Shown here piece by piece: positions 8,865-17,635 of a stretch of 64,000 nt of DNA. The stretch comes from JBBQXK01 sp038209775 (GTDB taxonomy: Bacteria > Pseudomonadota > Alphaproteobacteria > Rhodobacterales > Rhodobacteraceae). The stretch covers positions 1 through 64,000 of the forward strand of contig JBBQXK010000019.1 of assembly GCA_038209775.1 (NCBI GenBank). The letters run 5' to 3'. The translations under genes and the position numbers were made by a program. The first letter of the stretch is position 1, and each line of letters starts with the position of its first letter. The notes under the pieces were generated by a model. The model was not told the DNA's origin. It saw nothing but the letters and a program-made list of their open reading frames with translations, and did no database searches.

Positions 8865-9683
8865 ATGGCCAATGCCAAGAACCACGACTACCACATCCTG
8901 CCACCGTCGATCTGGCCGTTCATGGGGTCGGTTTCGGCGCTGGTCATGCTGGTTGGCGGCGTCCTGTGGATTTCGCCGAATGTCGAGAACAACCAGCCCT
9001 ATGTGTTCCTGATCGGGCTTCTCGGCGTTCTGTATGTGATGTTCGCATGGTGGTCCGAGGTCGTTCACGAATCCCAGGCGGGTGACCATACGCCGGTGGT
9101 GGCGATCGGCCTGCGCTATGGCTTCATCATGTTCATCCTGTCCGAGATCATGTTCTTTGCGGCATGGTTCTGGACCTTCTTCAAGCACGCGATGTACCCG
9201 ATGAACCCCGACGGCACGAGCCCGATGGTGGATGGCATCTGGCCCCCCGCCGGGATCGAGACGTTCGACCCCTGGCACCTGCCGCTGATCAACACGCTGA
9301 TCCTGCTGTGTTCGGGCGCCGCTGCCACATGGGCACACCATGCGCTGGTGCACGAGAACAACCGCAAGGACATGCGCGACGGGCTGATCCTGGCGGTGGC
9401 GCTGGGGCTGCTTTTCACCGCGTTCCAGGTATATGAATACAGCCACGCGGCGTTCGGTTTTTCGGGCAATATCTATGGTGCGACGTTCTTCATGGCGACC
9501 GGGTTCCACGGGTTCCATGTACTGATCGGCACGATATTCCTGTTCGTCTGCCTGTTGCGCGTGCTGCGCGGCCATTTCACCCCCGAGCGCCATATCGGGT
9601 TCGAAGCGGCGGCGTGGTACTGGCACTTTGTCGATGTGGTCTGGCTGTTCCTGTTCGCGGCGGTCTACGTCTGGGGGCAGTGA
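8865..9683 (+). CDS. ctaE: Cytochrome c oxidase subunit III
   Basis: Subunit III is a seven-helix membrane protein that stabilises the oxidase and the proton-uptake path of subunit I. The 272-residue sequence begins with the conserved HDYHILPPSIWPFMGS and contains the conserved glutamate-bearing stretch SEIMFFAAWFW, the helix around TWAHHALV, and the C-terminal WYWHFVDVVWLFLF motif. Length is normal. It follows ctaG closely and is followed after 70 bp by the SURF1 gene. Confidence 0.95.
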   Translation: MANAKNHDYHILPPSIWPFMGSVSALVMLVGGVLWISPNVENNQPYVFLIGLLGVLYVMFAWWSEVVHESQAGDHTPVVAIGLRYGFIMFILSEIMFFAAWFWTFFKHAMYPMNPDGTSPMVDGIWPPAGIETFDPWHLPLINTLILLCSGAAATWAHHALVHENNRKDMRDGLILAVALGLLFTAFQVYEYSHAAFGFSGNIYGATFFMATGFHGFHVLIGTIFLFVCLLRVLRGHFTPERHIGFEAAAWYWHFVDVVWLFLFAAVYVWGQ

Positions 9684-9753
9684 TCCTGACAAGGGCATTC
9701 CGGCGCGGCGCGGACCCTTGGTGTCCGCGTCCTGCATTTAAGGGCAGCAGACG

Positions 9754-10425
9754 ATGACCCGTCGGATGATCCTGCCGGTGCTGTTCGGCCTGCTCGGGGC
9801 CGCGGTGCTGGTGGCACTGGGCGTCTGGCAGTTGCAGCGTCTGGCGTGGAAAGAGGGTATTCTGGCCGACATCGCGCAGCGGATGCAGTCGGCCCCGGTG
9901 GCGGTGCCTGCCGTGGCCGATCCGGTGATCGACCGGTTTCTGCCCGTCACCGCAACCGGCGATTTCACCGGAGAGGCGCTGGATGTGCTGGTCAGCCGGC
10001 GTGAGATTGGCGCGGGATATCGGGTGATCGCGGTGTTCGTGACCGGGGGCCGTCGCATTCTGGTGGACCGGGGGTTCGTGGTGGACGAGGCGCGCGGCAC
10101 AGGGCATGCGGCCACGGGTGCGGTGAGCGTGACCGGCAACCTGCACTGGCCGGATGAGATCGACAGCTATACCCCCGCCCCGGATACCAAGACCGGCGTC
10201 TGGTTTGCCCGCGACGTCCCGATGCTGTCGGCGGCGCTGGGGACCGAGCCGGTGCTGATCATCGCGCGCAGCAACACCGGCGACGGGATCGAGGCGATGC
10301 CGGTGGGCGATGCGGGCATCCCCAACAACCACCTCGGCTATGCGATCCAGTGGTTTTTGCTGGCGGTGGTCTGGCTGGGGATGACAGCGCTTTACCTCTG
10401 GCGTATCAGGCGCAAGGCGGTTTGA
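9754..10425 (+). CDS. SURF1 family oxidase assembly protein
   Basis: SURF1 proteins help insert heme A into subunit I of cytochrome c oxidase. The 223-residue protein shows the typical layout of two membrane helices at the ends (ILPVLFGLLGAAVLVALGVWQLQRL and the C-terminal AIQWFLLAVVWLGMTALYLW) around a periplasmic domain. The signature GVWQLQRLAWKE near the N-terminus and NNHLGYAIQWF near the C-terminus are clear. It ends 8 bp before thrC. In many alphaproteobacteria surf1 closes the oxidase operon, as here. Confidence 0.92.
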   Translation: MTRRMILPVLFGLLGAAVLVALGVWQLQRLAWKEGILADIAQRMQSAPVAVPAVADPVIDRFLPVTATGDFTGEALDVLVSRREIGAGYRVIAVFVTGGRRILVDRGFVVDEARGTGHAATGAVSVTGNLHWPDEIDSYTPAPDTKTGVWFARDVPMLSAALGTEPVLIIARSNTGDGIEAMPVGDAGIPNNHLGYAIQWFLLAVVWLGMTALYLWRIRRKAV

Positions 10426-10433
10426 GGGAACGC

Positions 10434-11819
10434 ATGCAATACGTCTCGACCCGGGGGCAGGCCCCGACACTGACATTCAGCCAAGCGATGATGACCGGCC
10501 TTGCGCGCGACGGCGGCCTCTATGTGCCCGCCGCCGTGCCGCAGATGACCCATGACGACATCGCGGCACTGGCGGGGCAGCCGTATGAGGCCGTGGCGTT
10601 CCGCGTGATGTGGCCGTTCCTGGGCGGGGCGTTTGACGAGGATGAGTTCCGGCGGCTGATTGCCGCTGCGTACCGGGGGTTCGGCCATCCGGCACGGGCG
10701 CCGCTGAAACAACTGGGCCCAAACCATTTCCTGATGGAGTTGTTCCACGGCCCGACGCTGGCCTTCAAGGATTTCGCCATGCAGATCATCGGCCAGATGA
10801 TGCAGGCAACGCTGGGGAAATCCGGCCAGCGGATCACCATCGTCGGGGCCACATCGGGCGACACCGGAAGTGCCGCGATGGAGGCGTTCCGGGGGCTATC
10901 GAACGTCGACCTGTTCATCCTGTACCCGCATGGCCGCGTCAGCGAGGTGCAGCGGCGGCAGATGACCACTCCGGTTGAGGCCAATGTGCATGCGCTGGCG
11001 GTGGACGGGGATTTCGACACCTGTCAGGCGCTGGTCAAGGACATGTTCAATGACCTGGCGTTTCGTGACGGCGTGCGGCTGGCGGGGGTGAACAGCATCA
11101 ACTGGGCGCGGGTTCTGGCGCAGGTGGTTTATTACTTCCATGCGGCGACCGCGTTGGGCGCGCCGCACCGGATGGTGGATTTCTGCGTACCCACGGGCAA
11201 TTTCGGCGACATCTATGCGGGCCACATCGCCCGCGCCATGGGCCTGCCCATCGGGCGGCTGGTGATTGCGACGAACCACAACGACATTCTCGACCGGGCG
11301 CTGAAGTCGGGCGACTATGCGACGCAAGGCGTCACACCCTCGATCAGCCCGTCGATGGACATTCAGGTATCGTCGAACTTTGAACGCGCGCTGTTCGATG
11401 CGCTGGACCGCGACGGGGCGGCGGTGTCGGCGTTGATGGCGGACCTCAAGGCCGGCGGTTTCCGCATCCCGCAGGGTGCCTTGCAGGCGTTGCGGGAACG
11501 CTTCGCCTCTGGCCGGGCGTCCGAGATGGAGACGCAGGCAACCATCGCCCGGGTCCGCGCATCGACAGGGGAACTGCTGTGCCCCCACACCGCCGTGGGC
11601 GTGAAGGTGGCCGAAGAGATGGCGGGTGAGCATCCGATGGTCACCCTTGCCACCGCCCATCCCGCCAAGTTCCCCGATGCGGTCGAGCAGGCCAGCGGCC
11701 TGCGCCCGCCTCTGCCGCCCCGGATGGCCGACCTTTATGACCGCGCCGAACGCCTGACCCGGGTGCCGGGCGATCTGGCCACAATCCAGTCCCTTGTCCG
11801 CGAAAGGATCGCCCATTGA
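10434..11819 (+). CDS. thrC: Threonine synthase
   Basis: This PLP enzyme converts O-phosphohomoserine to threonine and phosphate, the last step of threonine synthesis. At 461 residues it belongs to the longer, ThrC-2 type. The PLP lysine motif is visible in TLAFKDFAMQ, the phosphate-binding loop in GATSGDTGSAAMEAF, and CVPTGNFGDIYAGHIA is also characteristic. The ATG at 10434 is preferred over upstream starts that run into surf1. The 3' end overlaps the next gene, which starts with TTG inside the thrC stop (ATTGA). A surf1-thrC-M16 protease order is common in this family of bacteria. Confidence 0.95.
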   Translation: MQYVSTRGQAPTLTFSQAMMTGLARDGGLYVPAAVPQMTHDDIAALAGQPYEAVAFRVMWPFLGGAFDEDEFRRLIAAAYRGFGHPARAPLKQLGPNHFLMELFHGPTLAFKDFAMQIIGQMMQATLGKSGQRITIVGATSGDTGSAAMEAFRGLSNVDLFILYPHGRVSEVQRRQMTTPVEANVHALAVDGDFDTCQALVKDMFNDLAFRDGVRLAGVNSINWARVLAQVVYYFHAATALGAPHRMVDFCVPTGNFGDIYAGHIARAMGLPIGRLVIATNHNDILDRALKSGDYATQGVTPSISPSMDIQVSSNFERALFDALDRDGAAVSALMADLKAGGFRIPQGALQALRERFASGRASEMETQATIARVRASTGELLCPHTAVGVKVAEEMAGEHPMVTLATAHPAKFPDAVEQASGLRPPLPPRMADLYDRAERLTRVPGDLATIQSLVRERIAH

Positions 11820-13075
11820 CTGCCCGTGTCACCACCCTTGCCAACGGCCTGCGCATCGTTTCCGAACACATGCCGGGCCTGCAATCGGCATCCGTCGGCC
11901 TGTGGGTCTGTGCGGGCGGCCGGCACGAGCGGGCGGACCAGAACGGCGTGGCGCATTTTCTGGAACACATGGCGTTCAAGGGCACTCAGCGGCGCACGTC
12001 ATTGCAGATTGCCGAGGAGATTGAGGATGTGGGCGGTTACATCAACGCCTATACGTCCAAGGAAATGACCGCCTACTATGCCCGCGTGTTGTCGGGCGAT
12101 GTGGCGCTGGCGCTGGATGTGATATCCGACATCGTGCTGAACCCGGTGTTCAACGAGGGCGACATCGAGACCGAACGCCATGTGATCCTGCAGGAAATCG
12201 GGCAGGCGCTGGATACGCCCGACGACATCATCTTTGACTGGCTGCAAGAGGCATCCTATCCCGACCAGCCCTTTGGCCGCACCATTCTGGGCCCGTCCGA
12301 GCGGGTCGAGGCGTTCGGTGCCGCCGACCTGCGCCGGTTCGTGGCGTCGCACTATGGCCCCGACCGGATGATCCTGTCGGCCGCCGGCGGGGTGGATCAT
12401 GACCTGATCGTCGAACAGGCCGTCGGCATCTTCGGCGGGCTGGCGCCCGCCGGTGTCGCGTCTTTGGTGCCCGCCCGCTTTGCCGGGTCGGAACGGCGCG
12501 AGGTCAAGGAACTGGAGCAGGCGCATTTTGCGCTGTCATTGCTGGCCCCGGGGTATCGTGACGAAGGCGTCTATGCGGCACAGGTCTATGCCATGGTGAT
12601 GGGCGGCGGCATGTCGAGCCGCCTGTTCCAGAAAGTGCGCGAGGAACGGGGTCTGTGCTATTCGATCTTTGCCCAGTCGGCGGCGTATGAAGATACCGGG
12701 TCGGTCACGATCTATGCGGGCACCTCGGGTGACGAGATCGGTGAGTTGACTGACCTGACCGTGGCGGAACTGAAACGCAGTGCCGGGGATATTGGTGAGG
12801 CCGAGGTGGCCCGCGCCCGGGCGCAACTGAAGGCCGGGCTTCTGATGGGGCTGGAAAGCCCCTCATCGCGGTCCGAGCGGTTGGCGCGGCTGTTGTCGAT
12901 CTGGGGCCGGGTGCCCGATGTGACCGAAGCGGTCGCGCGGATCGACGCGGTCGATGTGGCCGCGACCCGTGCCTATGGTGCAAGTCTGGCGGGGGCCGAG
13001 GCGGCGCTGGCGTTGTATGGCCCGGTGGCCGATGCCCCGGGGTTGGGCGATATCCGCGGGCGGCTGGCGGCCTGA
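11816..13075 (+). CDS. M16 family zinc peptidase
   Basis: A 419-residue protein of the M16B group, relatives of the mitochondrial processing peptidase beta subunit. The inverted zinc motif HFLEHMAFKGT (HxxEH) lies near residue 45, with the distal glutamate expected in the ETERHVILQE region. A second M16 domain (inactive type) follows. The GGGMSSRLFQKVREERGLCYS segment is the conserved glycine-rich substrate loop. Start is TTG at 11816, overlapping the thrC stop, which suggests translational coupling. Substrate unknown; probably cytoplasmic, since no signal peptide is seen. Confidence 0.9.
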   Translation: MTARVTTLANGLRIVSEHMPGLQSASVGLWVCAGGRHERADQNGVAHFLEHMAFKGTQRRTSLQIAEEIEDVGGYINAYTSKEMTAYYARVLSGDVALALDVISDIVLNPVFNEGDIETERHVILQEIGQALDTPDDIIFDWLQEASYPDQPFGRTILGPSERVEAFGAADLRRFVASHYGPDRMILSAAGGVDHDLIVEQAVGIFGGLAPAGVASLVPARFAGSERREVKELEQAHFALSLLAPGYRDEGVYAAQVYAMVMGGGMSSRLFQKVREERGLCYSIFAQSAAYEDTGSVTIYAGTSGDEIGELTDLTVAELKRSAGDIGEAEVARARAQLKAGLLMGLESPSSRSERLARLLSIWGRVPDVTEAVARIDAVDVAATRAYGASLAGAEAALALYGPVADAPGLGDIRGRLAA

Positions 13076-13671
13076 TGTTCGGGCTGACCTTTGGCGCCCG
13101 CCGCAAGGTCCGCATCGAGACCGAACGCATGACCCTGCGCCTGCCCGCGCACACCGACTGGCGCGCCTGGTCGGGCTTGCGGGCCGAAAGCACCGGGTTT
13201 CTGGCCCCGTGGGAGCCCGCATGGTCGCCTGACCACCTGTCCCGCCGGGCATTCACCAACCGCGTCTACTGGGCCGCCCGGGCGGATGCGCAGGGCACGG
13301 CGCTGCCGCTCATGCTGCTGCGGCGTCAGGATCAGGTTCTGCTGGGGGCGATCACGCTGGACAACATCCGGCGCGGGCCTGCACAGGCGGGCACGCTGGG
13401 CTACTGGATCGGGGCCGCCCATGCGCGTCAGGGGTTCATGCGCGAGGCGATCAAGGCGGTGGTCCACCACGCATTCGCGCAGATGGACCTTAGCCGGATC
13501 GAGGCCGCCTGCCTGCCCGAAAACACCGCATCGCGCCGTCTGCTGGAGGATTGCGGGTTCAAGTATGAAGGCGTCGCACAAAGCTATCTGCAGATCGGCG
13601 GACGCTGGCGCAACCATGTGCTGTACGCCAACCTGCGCGGTGACCGGCGTGGCAGAACGGATGCGGGCTAG
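13075..13671 (+). CDS. RimJ/RimL-type GNAT N-acetyltransferase
   Basis: A 198-residue GNAT protein resembling the RimJ/RimL group, which acetylates N-termini of ribosomal proteins or small amines. Visible family landmarks: ETERMTLRLP near the start, LGYWIGAAHARQGFMREAIKAV (the acetyl-CoA pyrophosphate loop region) and NTASRRLLEDCGFKYEG near the C-terminus. Its ATG overlaps the stop of the upstream protease gene (TGATG), so the pair is coupled. A perfect 8-bp inverted repeat at the 3' end may terminate the transcript. The specific substrate cannot be told from the sequence. Confidence 0.88.
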   Translation: MFGLTFGARRKVRIETERMTLRLPAHTDWRAWSGLRAESTGFLAPWEPAWSPDHLSRRAFTNRVYWAARADAQGTALPLMLLRRQDQVLLGAITLDNIRRGPAQAGTLGYWIGAAHARQGFMREAIKAVVHHAFAQMDLSRIEAACLPENTASRRLLEDCGFKYEGVAQSYLQIGGRWRNHVLYANLRGDRRGRTDAG

Positions 13672-13690
13672 GGGGCTGCTGACGCATCCG
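13658..13690 (+). terminator. Inverted repeat at the end of the acetyltransferase gene
   Basis: CGGATGCG (13658-13665) and CGCATCCG (13683-13690) form a perfect 8-bp stem with a 17-base loop overlapping the stop codon. There is no T run, so it is a weak terminator candidate or an RNA-stabilising hairpin. Confidence 0.4.
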
Positions 13691-13759
13691 TGATCGACGG
13701 CCGGCAGACAGGTTGCGTCGGGGTGCTATTCTTTCGGGGGCACCTTGAGAGGATTCCCC

Positions 13760-14566
13760 ATGGCACCCTTGCGCATCGCTGCATTCCTTGCCCTTTTCGC
13801 CACGCCTGTGGTGGCGCAACAGGACCGCATCCCGTCGCACTGCATCGCACTTGCCGAAGGGGCGGCCACGGTGATGCAGGCGTCGTTTGGTGAACCCCTT
13901 GCCGCCGACACCGTGCGCCTGCGCTATCTGAACCACGCGGCGTTTCTGATCGAGACAGCGGGCGGGATCACGGCGGTGACCGATTACACCGGGTTCACCG
14001 GCACCCGCGCGCTGATCCCCGATATCGTGACGATGAACAACGCCCACAGCACCCACTGGACCGCCGTGCCCGACCCCGCCATTCCCCATGTGCTGCGCGG
14101 CTGGGATGAGGGGAGCGGCCCGCAGGACCACCGGCTGGATCTGGGCGAGATGCTGGTGCGCAATGTGCCCACCGACGTGCGCGGCGCAGGCGATGCACGG
14201 CGGGATGGCAATTCGATTTTCATCTTCGAGGTGGCGGGCCTGTGCATCGGCCATCTGGGGCACCTGCACCAGATCCCCTCGGCCGCGCAGTACGCCGCGA
14301 TCGGGCGGCTGGATGTGGTGATGGTGCCGGTGGACGGCGGCTATACGCTGGACCTTGCGTCAATGACCGGGGTGGTGCGGCGGCTGCGGTCGTCGGTGGT
14401 GATCCCGATGCACTGGTTTTCGGGGGCATCGCTGGAGGTGTTTCTGGCGGATATGGCGGGTGAATTCGAGGTGGTCCGGCTGGACCAGCCCGACATCGAG
14501 ATGTCGCGCGACCGGCTGCCGGGCCGTCCGACGATCATGGTACTGGCGCCGGAATGGCTGGACTGA
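13760..14566 (+). CDS. Exported metallo-beta-lactamase-fold hydrolase (UlaG-like)
   Basis: A 268-residue protein with a signal peptide (MAPLRIAAFLALFATPVVAQ) and a metallo-beta-lactamase fold of the UlaG-like type (LRYLNHAAFLIETAGGI opening, TDYTGFTG metal loop, GHLGHLH, PVDGGYTLD, and PMHWFSG at the end). These residues provide the usual His/Asp metal ligands, although the classic HxHxDH is replaced by NAHSTHW. The signal peptide predicts a periplasmic place. It starts at ATG 13760 after a weak GAGAGGA site. The substrate is unknown. It stands alone between an acetyltransferase gene and a repeat element. Confidence 0.8.
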   Translation: MAPLRIAAFLALFATPVVAQQDRIPSHCIALAEGAATVMQASFGEPLAADTVRLRYLNHAAFLIETAGGITAVTDYTGFTGTRALIPDIVTMNNAHSTHWTAVPDPAIPHVLRGWDEGSGPQDHRLDLGEMLVRNVPTDVRGAGDARRDGNSIFIFEVAGLCIGHLGHLHQIPSAAQYAAIGRLDVVMVPVDGGYTLDLASMTGVVRRLRSSVVIPMHWFSGASLEVFLADMAGEFEVVRLDQPDIEMSRDRLPGRPTIMVLAPEWLD

Positions 14567-14589
14567 CGCGGCGCGCCTGTGGATGCGTC

Positions 14590-14635
14590 CCGGGGCGCTG
14601 CCCCGGACCCCGGGATATTTGGGCAAAGATGAAAA
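14590..14635 (+). repeat. Dispersed intergenic repeat, copy 1
   Basis: A GC stem (CGGGGC...GCCCCGG) followed by ACCCCGGGATATTTGGGCAA and AGATGAAAA. The same GGATA(T/C)TTGG-CAAAGATGAAAG core occurs at 34536-34566, 34591-34643 (reverse), 39062-39118 and 42021-42074 (reverse), always between genes. Confidence 0.75.
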
Positions 14636-14684
14636 CGGCGGCCAAGGCTTTCCCGGCGTGGGAGACTGGGCTAGGCATGGGCGC

Positions 14685-16097
14685 ATGTTGAACGCAGCCA
14701 CCCCCGCATTTCTGACGGCACTGGCCGAACGGCTGCCCCCCGGCACCCTGCGCGCACCCGAGGCGCGTGATCTGACCGAACCGCGCGGCCGCTGGCAGGG
14801 GGAGGGGGCCGCCGTGGTGCTGCCCCGGTCGGTGGACGAGGTGGCCGCGACCTTGGGCTTTTGCTGCAGTGCCGGGGTGGGGGTGGTGCCGCTTGGCGGC
14901 GGCACCGGGCTGGTGGGCGGGCAGGTCCGGCCCACAGGCCCTGCGGCGGTGATCCTGTCGCTGGAGCGGATGGCGGCGGTGCGGGGCATCTGGCCCGAAG
15001 AGAATGTGGTGATCGCCGAGGCCGGGGTCACGCTGGCCGCGGTGCAGGCGGCGGCGGCGGAGGTGGGGCGGATGTTTCCCCTGTCGCTGGCGTCCGAAGG
15101 GTCGGCGCGGGTGGGCGGTGTGCTGGGCACCAACGCGGGCGGGATCAACGTGCTGCGCTATGGCAATGCGCGCGATCTTTGTCTGGGGCTGGAGGTGGTG
15201 CTGGCCGATGGCACGATCTGGCACGGGCTGCGGCGTCTGCGCAAGGACAACACCGGGTACGACCTGCGCAATCTGATGATCGGGTCTGAGGGCACGCTGG
15301 GTGTGATCACCGCCGCCAGTCTGCGTATGGTGATGCCGCCCGCGGCACGCGCGACCGCGTTCATGACCGTGGCGTCGCCCGCCGCCGCGTTGCAACTGCT
15401 GGCGCTGGCCGAGGGGCAGTTGCCGGGGCTGGTATCGTCGTTCGAGGTGATCTCGGGCATGGGTTTGCGGTTTCTGGCCGAGGTTGGCCCCGAGGTGCGC
15501 GTGCCCTTTGCCGGGGTGCCGGACTGGATGGTGCTGATCGAGCTTGGCCTGCCGCAGGGGATTGACCCCGAGGCTGCGCTGGCGGCGGTCTTTGCCGAAG
15601 GACAGGCGCAGGGCCTGTGCGACGATGCCGTCATTGCAGTCAGCGAGGCGCAAAGGCGCGGCTTCTGGGCGCTGCGCGAAGCGCTGCCCGAGGCGAACCG
15701 GCGGATCGGCGCGGTGTCGAACCACGACATCAGCCTGCCCCTGTCGGAAGTGGCGGGTTTTGTCGACGCCTGTGCCCCGGCACTGGCGCGGATCGGCGAT
15801 TTCCGCATCAACTGTTTTGGCCATCTGGGCGACGGCAACCTGCATTACAACGTGTTTGCCATGCCCGGCCGTACCCGTGCCGACCACGACCATCAGCGCA
15901 CCGCGATCAAGACCTGCGTGCATGATCTGGTGCATGCCCTTGGCGGGTCGGTCAGTGCCGAACATGGCATCGGGCGGCTGAAGGTGGACGATCTGGAACG
16001 CTACGGCGATCCGGCCAAGCTGGCGGCGATGCGGGCGATCAAGGTGGCACTTGATCCGCGCGGCATCATGAACCCCGGGGCGGTGCTGCGCGGCTGA
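14685..16097 (+). CDS. FAD-linked oxidoreductase, GlcD/D-2-hydroxyacid dehydrogenase type
   Basis: A 470-residue protein of the FAD_binding_4 plus FAD-oxidase_C family (glycolate oxidase GlcD, D-2-hydroxyglutarate and D-lactate dehydrogenases). The FAD-binding part is seen in VVPLGGGTGLVGGQ and GTNAGGINVLRYGNARDLCLG, and the C-terminal catalytic part in FGHLGDGNLHYNVF and SAEHGIGRLK, which contain the histidines that bind metal and substrate in this family. ATG 14685 follows a short untranslated region and a dispersed repeat; upstream in-frame sequence is non-coding. The exact D-2-hydroxyacid is not readable from sequence. It is a single-gene unit, with a 170-bp gap to the next gene. Confidence 0.88.
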   Translation: MLNAATPAFLTALAERLPPGTLRAPEARDLTEPRGRWQGEGAAVVLPRSVDEVAATLGFCCSAGVGVVPLGGGTGLVGGQVRPTGPAAVILSLERMAAVRGIWPEENVVIAEAGVTLAAVQAAAAEVGRMFPLSLASEGSARVGGVLGTNAGGINVLRYGNARDLCLGLEVVLADGTIWHGLRRLRKDNTGYDLRNLMIGSEGTLGVITAASLRMVMPPAARATAFMTVASPAAALQLLALAEGQLPGLVSSFEVISGMGLRFLAEVGPEVRVPFAGVPDWMVLIELGLPQGIDPEAALAAVFAEGQAQGLCDDAVIAVSEAQRRGFWALREALPEANRRIGAVSNHDISLPLSEVAGFVDACAPALARIGDFRINCFGHLGDGNLHYNVFAMPGRTRADHDHQRTAIKTCVHDLVHALGGSVSAEHGIGRLKVDDLERYGDPAKLAAMRAIKVALDPRGIMNPGAVLRG

Positions 16098-16268
16098 CGG
16101 CACCCGGAAGGGCGGGAACCCGCCATGCAGATGAAAGAATCAGACGCGCGGGTATGACGGGCATCATCTGCGACTCACGCATCCGGCGTTTGCGCCCCTA
16201 GTCTTGTGCCTACGGACGCCGGGCAACGCGGCGGCAGGGAAAACCCAGGAACTCTCGGGAGGAGAACC

Positions 16269-17525
16269 ATGAGAAAATTCATCATCGGCACCGTTTCGGC
16301 GGCTGCGCTTTTGCTGCCAGGGATGGCGCTGGCCGAAGGGACGATCAAGATCGGCATCCTTGTGGCGCTTGAAGGCGTGTTCGCCGCAGGTGGCGCTGAC
16401 GGCGTGCGCAATGTCGAACTGGCGCTGAAGCAGGTCGGCGGCATGGCCGGCGGCAAGACGATCGAGACGATCGTGGCCGCCACCGACACCACCCCCGACA
16501 CCACAATCCGCCAGGCGCGCAAGCTGATCGAACAGGACGGCGTCGATTTCATCATCGGCCCCCTGTCCGGGTCCGAAGGCATCGCGATGCGCGACTATGC
16601 CAAGACGATCCCCGACAAGACCGTCATCAACGGCATCTCGGGTGCCTTGGAGACCACCTATGTCGATCCCGCGCCGAACTTTTTCCGCTTCAACCTTGAC
16701 GGGGCGCAGTGGGGGCAGGGCCTCGGGTCCTATGTCGTCAAGGAAAAGGGCTGGAAGCGGGTTGTGACCATCGCCGCCGACTATTCCTTTGGCTACACCA
16801 ACTTCCTTGGCTTTGCGGTCGATTTCTGCCGCTCGGGCGGGGATATCGTCGAGCGGTTCTGGATTCCGCTGGGGTCTTCCGACTTTGGCGCGGTCATCGC
16901 GCAGATGCCGGATGACGTCGATGCGATCTATCTGGGCGTGGGCGGTACCGATGCCATCAACTTCCTGAACCAGTACGAACAGGCGGGCGCGGATACCAAC
17001 CTCATCGGCGGCACGATCATGGCCGACCAGACCGTGCTGACCTCGAACGGCCGAGCGAAAGAGGCCCTGGTGGGCACCCCCACGTCGGGTGCCTTGGCCG
17101 AGGACAACCCGGCCCCGGAATGGCAGGCCTATGTGAAGGCCTATCAGGATGCCTTCCCCGAGGCGGACCGTTTCCCGACGCCGTCGCTGTTCGGGGTGGG
17201 GTACTACAACGCCACGCTGGCCGCGATTGCCGCGCTGAACGAAATCGACGGCGATCTGTCGGACGGGCAGAAGAAGTTCCACGAATCACTGTCCAAGCTG
17301 CAACTGCAGACGCCGCTGGGGCTGGTCTCGCTGAACGAGAACCGTCAGGCCTCGGGCACCGTGTTCGTGAACGAGGTGGTCGAGGATGCCGATGGCAACC
17401 TGCACAACAAGATGGTGGCCAAGCAGGAAAACGTGAACCAGACCCTTGGGATGACGCCCGAAGACTTCAAGGCGATGGGCCTGCCGTCACGCGACACGCC
17501 CGACTGCGCCAAGCTGCGCGGCTGA
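16269..17525 (+). CDS. Liv-type ABC transporter substrate-binding protein
   Basis: A 418-residue periplasmic binding protein of the branched-chain amino acid/amide/aromatic (Peripla_BP_6) family. The signal peptide is MRKFIIGTVSAAALLLPGMALA; the mature start GTIKIGILVALEGVFA is typical. The fold continues with QVGGMAGGKTIETI, FIIGPLSGSEG and the GYYNATLAAIAAL region. A strong ribosome site (GGGAGGAGAA) precedes ATG 16269. It is the first gene of the 25-kb accessory cluster, and its permeases and ATPases lie 2.2 kb downstream, separated by a dehydrogenase and an AraC regulator. Members of this family bind amino acids, amides, urea or aromatic acids; which applies here is open. Confidence 0.9.
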   Translation: MRKFIIGTVSAAALLLPGMALAEGTIKIGILVALEGVFAAGGADGVRNVELALKQVGGMAGGKTIETIVAATDTTPDTTIRQARKLIEQDGVDFIIGPLSGSEGIAMRDYAKTIPDKTVINGISGALETTYVDPAPNFFRFNLDGAQWGQGLGSYVVKEKGWKRVVTIAADYSFGYTNFLGFAVDFCRSGGDIVERFWIPLGSSDFGAVIAQMPDDVDAIYLGVGGTDAINFLNQYEQAGADTNLIGGTIMADQTVLTSNGRAKEALVGTPTSGALAEDNPAPEWQAYVKAYQDAFPEADRFPTPSLFGVGYYNATLAAIAALNEIDGDLSDGQKKFHESLSKLQLQTPLGLVSLNENRQASGTVFVNEVVEDADGNLHNKMVAKQENVNQTLGMTPEDFKAMGLPSRDTPDCAKLRG

Positions 17526-17570
17526 CCTTTGGCATGACGCGGGCCCTATGGCCCGGCGGATGATGAAACG

Positions 17571-17600
17571 GGGGCCCGCATCGGTGACGGTGCGGGCCCC
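17571..17600 (+). terminator. Strong inverted repeat after the binding-protein gene
   Basis: GGGGCCCGCA and TGCGGGCCCC form a perfect 10-bp stem with a 10-base loop, 46 bp after the binding-protein stop. It lacks a T run. Such stems often attenuate read-through or stabilise the message so that the binding protein is made in excess over the rest of the operon. Confidence 0.55.
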
Positions 17601-17635
17601 TGCAATCAATGCCTTGGTGTAAGGCGGTCGTCAGA